From contig NZ_BNBS01000027.1 of assembly GCF_014656075.1 (NCBI RefSeq), positions 1-64,000 on the forward strand: a stretch of 64,000 bases of DNA. Reading direction: 5' to 3'. Below the pieces are notes generated by a model. The model did not search any database, was not told the DNA's origin, and was given only the letters and a program-made list of their open reading frames with translations. Below, piece after piece: positions 41,608 to 49,082 of this stretch; position 1 is the stretch's first letter, and every line of letters starts with the position of its first letter. Origin of the DNA: Streptomyces hydrogenans. Lineage in GTDB: Bacteria; Actinomycetota; Actinomycetes; Streptomycetales; Streptomycetaceae. A program made the translations under genes and the position numbers.

Positions 41608-42240
41608 ATGCCCAGAACATCTCCGGCCCTTGCCCTCGACGCCCTCCTCGACGGCAACCGTCGCTTCGTCTCGGGCACGCCCGAGCACCCGAACCAGGAC
41701 GCCGCCCGTCGCACGGAGCTCGCGCCCGGCCAGGACCCGTTCGCCGTCATCCTCGGCTGCTCCGACTCGCGGCTCGCGGCCGAGATCATCTTCGACCGGG
41801 GGCTCGGCGACCTGTTCGTCGTGCGCACCGCCGGTCACGTCATCGGCCCCGAGGTCCTGGGCAGCGTCGAGTACGCGACGAGCGTCCTCGGCGCGCGGCT
41901 CGTGGTCGTCCTCGGCCACGACTCCTGCGGCGCGGTGGCCGCGGCCCGCGCGGCCGTCGAGGACGGCTTCGCGGCGAGCGGCTTCGTGCGGGACGTGGTG
42001 GAGCGGGTGACGCCGAGCATACTGGCGGCCCGGACCGCCGGTCTGACGGCGGACAGCGACATCATCGACGAGCACATCAGGCACACCGTGGACCTGCTCC
42101 TGGACCGCTCCCGGCTGCTGTCCGAGCAGGTGGCGGCCGGCGAGATCGCCGTCGTCGGCCTCGGCTACGAGCTGGCGGGCGGCAGCGCCCGTCTGGTGAC
42201 CACGCGCGGGGTCGTGGCGGAAGAGGGCGCCGCGGCGTGA
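41608..42240 (+). CDS. Beta-carbonic anhydrase
   Basis: 210 residues. All zinc-site residues are present: Cys51 and Asp53 in GCSDSR, His104 and Cys107 in GHDSCG. It interconverts CO2 and bicarbonate. It is divergent from a SulP transporter and overlaps the TsaC gene by 4 nt (GTGA), placing bicarbonate supply next to a bicarbonate-using enzyme. The start is probably leaderless. Confidence 0.95.
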   Translation: MPRTSPALALDALLDGNRRFVSGTPEHPNQDAARRTELAPGQDPFAVILGCSDSRLAAEIIFDRGLGDLFVVRTAGHVIGPEVLGSVEYATSVLGARLVVVLGHDSCGAVAAARAAVEDGFAASGFVRDVVERVTPSILAARTAGLTADSDIIDEHIRHTVDLLLDRSRLLSEQVAAGEIAVVGLGYELAGGSARLVTTRGVVAEEGAAA

Positions 42241-42881
42241 CGTCCCGTTTCGACTGTTCCGATCCGGCGGCCCGCGCGGCGGGCCTCGGCGAGGCCGCGG
42301 CCGCGGTGCGCCGCGGCGAGCTGGTGGTCCTGCCCACGGACACCGTGTACGGGGTCGGGGCCGACGCCTTCGACCCGAAGGCGGTCGCGTCGCTGCTCGC
42401 GGCGAAGGGCCGCGGCCGCCACAAGCCGTCCCCCGTCCTGGTCGACTCGGCCGCCGCGCTCGGCGAGCTGACCGACGAGCTCCCCGACGCGGCACGGGCG
42501 CTGATCGACGCCTTCTGGCCGGGCGGCCTGACCCTGGTGGTGCGCCACCGGGCGTCGCTCGACTGGGACCTGGGCGAGACGGGCGGCACCGTGGCGGTCC
42601 GGATGCCGGACCACCCGCTGACGCTGGAACTCCTCGCGGCGACGGGCCCGCTGGCCGTGTCGAGCGCCAACCTCACGGACCACCCGTCCCCGCAGGACTG
42701 CGACGCCGCGCAGGCGATGCTGGGCGGCTCCGTCGCGGTGTACCTCGACGGCGGCCGGACCCCCGGCGCCGTCTCGTCGTCGATCGTCGACCTCAGCGGC
42801 GAGACCCCCGTCCTCGTCCGCGACGGCGTCCTCCCGGTCGCCGAACTCCGCGCCCTCGTCCCGGACCTGATCGTCCCCTGA
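42237..42881 (+). CDS. tsaC: L-threonylcarbamoyladenylate synthase (TsaC/Sua5 type)
   Basis: 214 residues from the GTG at 42237. YrdC-fold motifs: VVLPTDTVYGVGADAF near residue 30, AAKGRGRHKPSPVLV, the central WPGGLTLVVR, VAVRMPDHP, and LAVSSANLTDHPS with TPGAVSSSIVDL. It makes threonylcarbamoyl-AMP from threonine, bicarbonate and ATP for t6A37 in tRNAs. It lacks the extra Sua5 C-terminal domain. Translation is coupled to the carbonic anhydrase. Many streptomycetes carry a Sua5-type gene near prfA/atp, so this could be a second copy. Confidence 0.93.
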   Translation: MTSRFDCSDPAARAAGLGEAAAAVRRGELVVLPTDTVYGVGADAFDPKAVASLLAAKGRGRHKPSPVLVDSAAALGELTDELPDAARALIDAFWPGGLTLVVRHRASLDWDLGETGGTVAVRMPDHPLTLELLAATGPLAVSSANLTDHPSPQDCDAAQAMLGGSVAVYLDGGRTPGAVSSSIVDLSGETPVLVRDGVLPVAELRALVPDLIVP

Positions 42882-42930
42882 CGCGCCCGCGCCTCTTCCC
42901 GGCCCCGGCCCCGATCACGCGAAAACCGCG

Positions 42931-42960
42931 TTGCCCGGGGCCGGGGCCGGTGGCTAGCGT
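42931..42960 (+). promoter_or_regulatory. Promoter of the tRNA-like leader and 780-residue protein
   Basis: -35 TTGCCC (42931-42936), 18-bp spacer, -10 TAGCGT (42955-42960). Expected transcription start is near 42966-42968, 2-4 nt before the cloverleaf begins at 42970. Confidence 0.6.
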
Positions 42961-42969
42961 CTGTGGCAT

Positions 42970-43040
42970 CGACGTGTAGCTCAGCAGCAGAGCGCCGGGC
43001 TCGGGACCCGGAGGGCGCGGGGGCGGCACCCGCCACGTCG
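42970..43040 (+). ncRNA. tRNA-like cloverleaf forming the whole 5' leader of the next gene
   Basis: Seventy-one nt fold into a canonical-size cloverleaf with 21 Watson-Crick pairs and no mismatch. Acceptor 7 bp (42970-42976 with 43034-43040); U8-A9; D stem 4 bp (42979-42982 with 42990-42993); anticodon stem 5 bp (42995-42999 with 43007-43011) and loop CTCGGGA with U33 and anticodon CGG (Pro); variable loop 5 nt; T stem 5 bp (43017-43021 with 43029-43033). It departs from real tRNA in the T loop (GGCGGCA instead of TTCRANY), the D loop without GG, and no encoded CCA (GCTC follows). It is therefore more likely a tRNA mimic or decayed tRNA than a decoding tRNA. ATG follows 4 nt later. Confidence 0.8.
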
Positions 43041-43044
43041 GCTC

Positions 43045-45387
43045 ATGAACACGCACGCTGATCAGCAGCCTCCGATGTCCACGCCCTTCACCCCCTCCCC
43101 CGACCATGTCCGGGGGATGCTGGCACGGGCCTTCACGACCGCGCTCACCCACGCGGACCCGGCGACCCGGCAGCGGGCCGAGGAGCGGGCGCGCGGCTGG
43201 CGGGACGTGCTGGCGGGGATGGCCTCCGGCACCCTGCGGATCGGGTCCCGCACGCCCGTGGCAGGCCTGCCGGCCTGGGTGACGCCCGAGGTCCTGCACG
43301 GTGGCTTCGCGACCGGGGCGGCGCGGGCCGGCGGTCCGCTCCAGCCGTACGAGGCGGAGGCGGCGCGCCGCGCCGGGGTGCCGGCCGACCGGGCGGCGCT
43401 CTTCGCGTATCACCTGACCGAGCCGGGGCTCGCCGCCCTGTGGGCGCTGCTGGACTCGGCGCGGTACGAGGTGACGCTGCCGGAGGAAGCGGCGCTCCTG
43501 ACGGTGGCGTGGCTGGTCCGGGCGGGCGAGACGGACGCGGCGGTCGAACTGGTCGGTGTACTGGGGCCGTTCGCGGACAAGTTGCGTTTCCTCCCGCGTC
43601 CGGCGGAGCGGGCCGCGCCGGAGCCGGGCGCGGTGCACCGCTCCACGGTCGCGCAGGCGCGGGCCGCGCTGGCGGGTCGACGGCCGCACCGCGCGGTGGA
43701 GGCGCAGCGTGAAGCCCTGAGGGTGTGGCGCCCCTTCGCCGATGAGGTCCTCGCCCATTGGCTGGAGTTCACGGGACCCGCAGGCGAGGTGGGACGCGGT
43801 GCGGAGCCGGACGCCGGGTGGCTGGCGCACGGCCGGGCGCTGCTGGACCGGTACGAGAGGCTGGCCGCCGCGCATCCGCTGACCGGCCGGCACCGGGATC
43901 CGCGTGGCAACGAGGGGATCCTGCGCGGGGCCTTGGCGGAGCTGGTCGCCGGGCGGCGGCTGGACGCGCGACGGGCCGGGCTGGTGCGGGTCGCGGTGAC
44001 GGGAATGGTGCGGAAGCGGGGCCTGCCGGGTTCGGAACGGCACGCGGCGCTGCGCGGAGTCCAGGCGGCGCAGGCCGCGCTGCCCGCGCATCACGCGCTG
44101 GCGCGGCTGGTCGGCGACCGGCTGGCCGGGCTCCCGCAGGAGTCGGGGCTCGCCGACGTGGCACCGTACGTGACGCCGGTGACGGCGGCCGAAGGAGCGC
44201 GGACGGGTCTGCCCGAGGGGGCCGACGTGCCGCCGTCGGTACGGCGGGTGGTGGCGGTGACGCGCAGCGCGCCGCTGGGCGTCCTCGTGGCGGCCGGGGT
44301 CGTCCCCTCGGCGGAGGCGATGGCCGAGCTGGTGCCGCAGCTGGTCGCCGCCGAGCGGACGGCGGTCCACCGGGACCCGGAGCTGCGCGCCCTGATGGCG
44401 GCGAACTACCGGGCCTTCCGCGTCCGCCGCTCGCTGCTCCTGGTGAACCTCGCCCGCCAGGTGACGCCGGAGGAGCTGCCGTGGGTGCGGGCGGTGGGCG
44501 GGCACGCGGCGGGCGACGACACGACCCGGAGTTCGGCGGTCGCGGCGGCACGGACCCTGGCGGAAACGGCGGTGGAACACTTCCCGGGCACGCTGCTGCC
44601 GAACCCGTTGGTGCGTGAACTCGGCGTGCTGCTGGGCGCGTCGGGGCTGGACGCGCCGCTGACGGAGGAGCTTGCCGCGGACATCTTCATGGGCCGGTTC
44701 AGCGGGAAGTTCCTCGCGTCGGCGGGGGTCGCGGCCGAACTCCTGGGCGGGGGTTCGCTGTACGAGCGGTACTACGGCATCGACTACGCCGAGCTGGGCG
44801 CCCTGGCCGCGCGTCGGGACGGCGGGCACCGAGGCCGGGGGCGGCCTCGAACGGGCGGGGGCGACGACGTCCTGGCGGAGTTCGCCCGACTGTGCCACGT
44901 CCGGGCGGGCCGGACGCGGGGTACTGGTTCGGTCGCCGAGAACGGCATGGTGATCGAGCAGGCGCAGATCCTCACGACCCACAACCTGGCGACGCTGGTG
45001 CGCCGGGTGGGGGTCGCGCCGGAGCCCGGCTGGGCGGAGACGGCCCGACGCTGCTTCGGCACGGTGGAGCGGCTGACGGAGCGGGCGGGGCGGGGCCCGT
45101 ACCCGCTGTCGGCCCTGAAGGACGCCGCGTACGCCTGGCGGCAGCTGGTCTTCCACCTGACGCTGTGCGGGGAGGCGGAGCGGTCCGAGGTGCTGGCGTG
45201 GCTCCCGGCCGAAGCCGCCCGCCGCCCACTGGTGGCGTCCCGGCTCGCGCCGGCGCTGCTGGGGCTGCGGCACGTGGCCGGCGGCGGACTGTTCGAGGCG
45301 GACGGGACGGCCCTGGCGGGTCGGGCGCGGCGGCTGACGGGCTGGACGGCGTCGGGCCACTGGCTGCGGCCCGACCCGTGGAAGTGA
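43045..45387 (+). CDS. Large helical protein of unknown function behind a tRNA-like leader
   Basis: 780 residues from the ATG at 43045; a second ATG at 43075 is possible, and neither has a ribosome site. No signal peptide or membrane segment. The protein looks alpha-helical throughout, with many Ala/Leu/Arg helices of 20-40 residues, suggestive of a helical-repeat scaffold. The best-conserved-looking parts are GSRTPVAGLPAWVTPEVLHGGF, the middle RNEGILRGAL-like segment, MGRFSGKFL with LYERYYGIDY, and near the C end IEQAQILTTHNLATLVRRVG. I do not recognise the family. Its entire leader is a tRNA-shaped RNA, so a role in RNA or tRNA biology, or regulation by tRNA-processing enzymes, is an attractive inference. 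Confidence 0.85.
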   Translation: MNTHADQQPPMSTPFTPSPDHVRGMLARAFTTALTHADPATRQRAEERARGWRDVLAGMASGTLRIGSRTPVAGLPAWVTPEVLHGGFATGAARAGGPLQPYEAEAARRAGVPADRAALFAYHLTEPGLAALWALLDSARYEVTLPEEAALLTVAWLVRAGETDAAVELVGVLGPFADKLRFLPRPAERAAPEPGAVHRSTVAQARAALAGRRPHRAVEAQREALRVWRPFADEVLAHWLEFTGPAGEVGRGAEPDAGWLAHGRALLDRYERLAAAHPLTGRHRDPRGNEGILRGALAELVAGRRLDARRAGLVRVAVTGMVRKRGLPGSERHAALRGVQAAQAALPAHHALARLVGDRLAGLPQESGLADVAPYVTPVTAAEGARTGLPEGADVPPSVRRVVAVTRSAPLGVLVAAGVVPSAEAMAELVPQLVAAERTAVHRDPELRALMAANYRAFRVRRSLLLVNLARQVTPEELPWVRAVGGHAAGDDTTRSSAVAAARTLAETAVEHFPGTLLPNPLVRELGVLLGASGLDAPLTEELAADIFMGRFSGKFLASAGVAAELLGGGSLYERYYGIDYAELGALAARRDGGHRGRGRPRTGGGDDVLAEFARLCHVRAGRTRGTGSVAENGMVIEQAQILTTHNLATLVRRVGVAPEPGWAETARRCFGTVERLTERAGRGPYPLSALKDAAYAWRQLVFHLTLCGEAERSEVLAWLPAEAARRPLVASRLAPALLGLRHVAGGGLFEADGTALAGRARRLTGWTASGHWLRPDPWK

Positions 45388-45400
45388 CGGCGGGCGCGGA

Positions 45401-45441
45401 ACCGTGCCCCGGCCCCCCTTCCAGGGGTGCCGGGGCACGGT
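45401..45441. terminator. 13-bp hairpin between convergent genes
   Basis: Arms 45401-45413 and 45429-45441 are exact complements around 15 nt. Lies between the stops of the 780-residue gene and the subtilase, serving both. Confidence 0.85.
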
Positions 45442-45458
45442 CGTGGTGGCGGTGGTGG

Positions 45459-46676
45459 TTACGGGACGAGGCGGAGGAGGCGGTTGGGGGAGCCGGTGCC
45501 GGGGGTGGTGACCTTGTCGGGGGTGGCGCCGTTCACGAGGGCGGTGGCGACCTGGGCGGGGGTGGCAGAGGTGTGGCCCGCGAGGTAGACGGCGGCGGCG
45601 CCGGCGACGTGCGGGGCGGCCATGGAGGTGCCGGAGATGGTGTTCGTGGCGGTGTCGCTCGTGTGCCAGCCGGCGGTGATGGAGACGCCCGGGGCGAACA
45701 GGTCCAGGACCGCGCCGTAGTTGGACCAGCTGGCCTTGGCGTCGGTGTTGCCGGTGGCGCCGACGGTGAGGGCCTCGGTGACGCGGGCGGGCGACGAGTT
45801 GCGGGCGTTCACGCCGGAGTTGCCGGCGGCGACGGCGTAGGTGACGCCGTCCGCGATGGAGCGCTTGACCGCGTTGTCCAGGGTGGTGGAGGCACCGCCG
45901 CCCAGGGAGAGGTTGGCGACGGCGGGGGCTCCGGCGGTGTGGTGGGAGGTCACCCAGTCGATGCCGGCGACGACGCCGGCGGTGGTGCCGGAGCCGTTGG
46001 CGTCGAGGACGCGGACGGCGACCACCTTCGCGGCCTTGGCCACGCCGTAGGTGGAGCCGGCGATGGTGGTGGCGACATGGGTGCCGTGGCCGTTGCCGTC
46101 CTGCGCGACCGTGTCGCCCTCGACGGCGTCGTAGCCGTTGACGGCCCGCCCCGCGAGCTCGCCGTGGCTGATCCGTACGCCGGTGTCGATGACGTACGCG
46201 GTGACCCCGGCGCCCGCGCTGTCCGGGTACGTGTAGGTGCCGGAGAGCGGCAGGGACGCCTGGTCGATGCGGTCGAGGCCCCAGGGCGCGTTCGTCTGGG
46301 TCGCGTCGGCGCGGACGATCTGGTTCTGCTCGACCGTGGCCACGGCGGGGTCGGCGGCGAGCCGGCGGGCGGCCGCCGCGTCGAGGGTGACGGCGTAGCC
46401 GTTGAGCGCGGCGCCGAAGGTCTTGCCGACCTTGCCGCCGTACCCGGCTATGAGCCCGCGGCCCTTGGCGGAGCCGGCCGCGAAGCCGGCGCCCGGCTTG
46501 AGGGTGACGAGGTAGCTGCCGCCGACGGCGTCGGGCGAGCCGGCCGCGACGACGACGCCCTCCGCGGGGGCCGGGGCGGCCTGGGCGGGGGCGACGGCCA
46601 GGCCGGTGGCGAGCGCGGCGACGGTGGCGGCGGAGGCGATCAGGGTCCGGCGGGCGGTGCGGTTCGGGAGTGCCAT
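45459..46676 (-). CDS. Secreted subtilisin-like serine protease (S8)
   Basis: 405 residues from the ATG at 46676, with GAGGAGG 11 nt upstream. Signal peptide ending near AQAAPAPA (~residue 33), then an I9-type propeptide (GSYLVTLKPG to VEQNQIVRADA), which acts as folding chaperone and inhibitor. The catalytic domain has AYVIDTGV (Asp164), DGNGHGTHVA (His) and SGTSMAAPHVAG (Ser). NAPWGLDRIDQ at the maturation point is typical of proteinase K-like Streptomyces enzymes. Extracellular protein degradation is its likely role. Confidence 0.95.
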   Translation of the reverse strand: MALPNRTARRTLIASAATVAALATGLAVAPAQAAPAPAEGVVVAAGSPDAVGGSYLVTLKPGAGFAAGSAKGRGLIAGYGGKVGKTFGAALNGYAVTLDAAAARRLAADPAVATVEQNQIVRADATQTNAPWGLDRIDQASLPLSGTYTYPDSAGAGVTAYVIDTGVRISHGELAGRAVNGYDAVEGDTVAQDGNGHGTHVATTIAGSTYGVAKAAKVVAVRVLDANGSGTTAGVVAGIDWVTSHHTAGAPAVANLSLGGGASTTLDNAVKRSIADGVTYAVAAGNSGVNARNSSPARVTEALTVGATGNTDAKASWSNYGAVLDLFAPGVSITAGWHTSDTATNTISGTSMAAPHVAGAAAVYLAGHTSATPAQVATALVNGATPDKVTTPGTGSPNRLLRLVP

Positions 46677-47026
46677 GGTGAGGGGTTCCTCCTCTGGGCG
46701 GCGCGCCCCGGTTCGGGCGGCACGGCGGTGGGGGTCGCGTGCGGTCGCACGCACCGCCGGGGAGGGGGTCCTCCGCTCGGCGTGGGCAGAAGCCTGTGCC
46801 TCACCGGCCGCGCGGATCAAGGAAGTTGGCCGCCTGTCATGTATCTGCCATACATCGGCAACGGAGACTCCCCCGATCCCCTGCCGAACCCCCGCGAACC
46901 ACCCCGCCCCCACCGCCGTCGCGTTCCGGCCGCCATGCGCGAGGACCGGCCACGGGATGCCGGGGCGGGCCAGGAAGTGGGGCGGTCCTGGGGGCAGGGT
47001 GGTCCTGGGGATGGGGGCCTCGGGGT

Positions 47027-47074
47027 GGGGTGGCCCTGGGGCGGGGTGGCCCTGGGGCGGGGTGGCCCTGGGGC
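47027..47074. repeat. Three perfect 16-bp tandem units
   Basis: GGGGTGGCCCTGGGGC occurs three times in a row (47027, 47043, 47059), with degenerate copies upstream from ~46990. It lies 34 bp before the likely -10 of the next gene. Confidence 0.92.
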
Positions 47075-47107
47075 GGGGGCGGTCGCCGTACGAGGAGTGG
47101 CGTCCGT

Positions 47108-47113
47108 CATGAT
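47108..47113 (+). promoter_or_regulatory. -10 box, leaderless start
   Basis: CATGAT ends 6 nt before the ATG at 47120; no ribosome site is present. Confidence 0.4.
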
Positions 47114-47119
47114 CGGCGG

Positions 47120-47731
47120 ATGCCGAGGAAGACCGCGCCGGACGCAGACGCCCCCACCCTGTCCCCGTATCAGGAGGCGCTGCGCCGGCGTCTCCTCGCC
47201 GCCCCGGTCGTCCCGGCCCCGGCGCCGTGGCGGAGCGTCTTCGGCGGTCACGCCGCCGTCGGCGGGCTCACGGGCATCGGCTTCGGCGAGGACCCCGGCA
47301 CCGGGCACGACCTGGTGATGGTGGTGTCCCACGCCGGGTACGGCGTCTTCGACGCGGTGACGGGCGAGCGGATCGCGCGGGACAGCGACCCGGAGGACGA
47401 CGGCCCGGACGGCACGCCCGACCTGTCGTGCCCCTGGATCGGACCGCTCGCCGGGCGACGGGTGCGGATCGCGGGACTGTCCGGCGGCGGTCTGCACAGC
47501 ACGGGCGGCGACGGCTGGACGGTGGACGTCGAGGCGCCCGACTGGCCGCACCACCGGGTCCTGCTCTCGGACAACGGCGGGAACTGGCACCGCCCGCCGC
47601 ACACCGAGGGCTGGTGGCACGTCCTGCACTCCACCTGGTCGACGCTGCGCACCGTCGGGTTCTCCCCGTCGGGCCGGACGCTCGCGGTGGCCACGTCCAG
47701 CGACCTGACCCTATGGACGCGCTCCGGGTGA
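47120..47731 (+). CDS. Hypothetical protein with WD40-like C-terminal strand
   Basis: 203 residues from the ATG at 47120. Not recognised. It is Gly/Trp/His-rich, without signal or membrane segments. Phrases such as DLVMVVSHAGYGVFDAVTGERIAR and the closing VGFSPSGRTLAVATSSDLTLWTRSG look like single blades of a beta-propeller, but only one or two blades fit. The start is probably leaderless. Convergent with the RidA gene, 7 nt apart. Confidence 0.65.
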   Translation: MPRKTAPDADAPTLSPYQEALRRRLLAAPVVPAPAPWRSVFGGHAAVGGLTGIGFGEDPGTGHDLVMVVSHAGYGVFDAVTGERIARDSDPEDDGPDGTPDLSCPWIGPLAGRRVRIAGLSGGGLHSTGGDGWTVDVEAPDWPHHRVLLSDNGGNWHRPPHTEGWWHVLHSTWSTLRTVGFSPSGRTLAVATSSDLTLWTRSG

Positions 47732-47738
47732 GGCGCGG

Positions 47739-48149
47739 TCAGGCGTCGAGGACGGCGGCGACGGCCTCGATCTCGACGAGCTGGTCGTGGTACCCGAGCA
47801 CGGTGACGCCCATCAGGGTGCTCGGCACGTCGTGGTCGCCGAAGGCGTCCCGGACGACCTGCCAGGCGGCCACCAGGTCGCTCTGACGGGTCGTCGCGAC
47901 GAGGACCCGGGTGCTGATGACGTCGTCGAGGCCGGCCCCGGCGTCCTTCAGCGCCGTCCGCAGGTTGACGACGCAGGCGGCCGCCTGTCCGGCGACGTCC
48001 CCGACGGCGACGGTCGCGCCGTCGGCGTCGAGGGGGCAGGAGCCCGCGAGGAAGATCAGCCGGGCCTCGGCGGGCGCGGTCGCGGCGTACGCGTACTCGG
48101 CGACGTCGGACAGGGTGGCGGAACGGATGAGGGTGACGGCGCGGGGCAC
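47739..48149 (-). CDS. RidA/YjgF-family protein
   Basis: 136 residues from the GTG at 48149, with GAGAGGA 7 nt upstream. The fold pattern fits the RidA trimer: LIFLAGSCPLDADGATVAVGDVAGQAAACVVNL, then DDVISTRVLVATT, and the terminal VEIEAVAAV strand. The RidA Arg that binds 2-imino acids (in the CTRxxV-like segment) appears in STRVLV. It probably deaminates reactive enamine/imine intermediates, though several RidA subgroups have other roles. Confidence 0.85.
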   Translation of the reverse strand: MPRAVTLIRSATLSDVAEYAYAATAPAEARLIFLAGSCPLDADGATVAVGDVAGQAAACVVNLRTALKDAGAGLDDVISTRVLVATTRQSDLVAAWQVVRDAFGDHDVPSTLMGVTVLGYHDQLVEIEAVAAVLDA

Positions 48150-48304
48150 GGGGGGTCCTCTCGACTGCGGCGGTCCCGGGCCTCGCCGGCCCCGGACGGT
48201 TGTCTGGCCCCACGGCGGGGCGTCACCACCCTCTCAGGCGAGCCCCGGCGCTTCGACCCCATTTCTCCGGCGGCGGCGCCCCCGCCCGATCCGAAGTCCG
48301 CGCC

Positions 48305-49048
48305 CTAGGGCAGCTCGCCGTACCGCACGGGTCCGATGCCGTCCGGCAGGAGCCGCAGGGCCGCCGCGACGGCCTCGTGTGCGGTGCGGAACTCCTGTCC
48401 CTGCTCCGACATGACCGGCGCCATCCTGAATCCGCCCTCGCCGGTGCACCACAGGACCGGGCCCACGATGTCCAGGAGCGGGCGGGTGGAGGAGGAGAAG
48501 CGCAGGGCCCAATGACTGGTGAAGGGGTAGAGGGCCCTGAACTCCGGTGCGGCGTGGGCGGCTTCGACCAGGTCCCGGTGCGCGTGCGCCCAGGGCGTGG
48601 TCAGTGCGGCGGCCTCGGCGCGCAGCTGGCTCCACTCGGACTCCACGAGCTGTACGGGGTCGGGCTCGGCCAGTTCGAGGCGGCCGGTGGGACGCGCGAA
48701 GGGGGCCGCCGCGTGGACTTCGTCCAGCGACTCGCCGTCGTGCCAGGCACGGACGGCCCGCGCTATCTGCGCGAGGTCGTCGGTCTCGCCCCGGAGCACG
48801 GACAGGCCCAGGATCCGGTCGTCGGCGTCGACCGACCACTTCCGTTCGTGATTCCACGCGGTCACGCGCAGCGGTTCCCGGTGGGGCGGCACGCTCCCCG
48901 TGGAGGCGGCGGAGAGCGGCTCGTCGGCGGGCGAGGTCAGCGGTACGTCGTCGAGGGCGCCGTCCGCGACGGCGCGGAGCGCGGCGGCGAGGCTTCCGGA
49001 GGCGGCGACGTCGGGGTACAGGGCGGCGGGTTCGGGCGGCGGGGGCAT
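48305..49048 (-). CDS. DUF6193-like protein
   Basis: 247 residues from the ATG at 49048. The core (RILGLSVLRGETDDLAQIARAVRAWHDGESLDEVHAAAPFARPTGR) matches the DUF6193 family common in streptomycetes, sometimes labelled natural-product biosynthesis. No catalytic motif is evident and no biosynthetic cluster lies around it. Soluble. Function unknown. Confidence 0.7.
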   Translation of the reverse strand: MPPPPEPAALYPDVAASGSLAAALRAVADGALDDVPLTSPADEPLSAASTGSVPPHREPLRVTAWNHERKWSVDADDRILGLSVLRGETDDLAQIARAVRAWHDGESLDEVHAAAPFARPTGRLELAEPDPVQLVESEWSQLRAEAAALTTPWAHAHRDLVEAAHAAPEFRALYPFTSHWALRFSSSTRPLLDIVGPVLWCTGEGGFRMAPVMSEQGQEFRTAHEAVAAALRLLPDGIGPVRYGELP

Positions 49049-49082
49049 GAGGGGGATTCTGCCCGGCCCCGCCGCCACCCGT

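Larger units (their letters stand above)
46677..47119. other. 443-bp divergent gap between subtilase and the gene at 47120
   Basis: No supported gene. The right part carries the 16-bp repeat array (47027-47074). A CATGAT -10 box (47108-47113) lies 6 nt before the ATG at 47120. Confidence 0.5.

Noticed and set aside
41051..42010. A plus-strand open frame covering the SulP/carbonic anhydrase gap
   Set aside because: Gly/Arg/Ala composition, runs out of frame through the carbonic anhydrase gene, no ribosome site.
42970..43040. Functional tRNA-Pro(CGG)
   Set aside because: The cloverleaf is perfect, but the T loop lacks TTCRANY, the D loop lacks GG and no CCA is encoded, so a decoding tRNA is unlikely; kept as a tRNA-like RNA.
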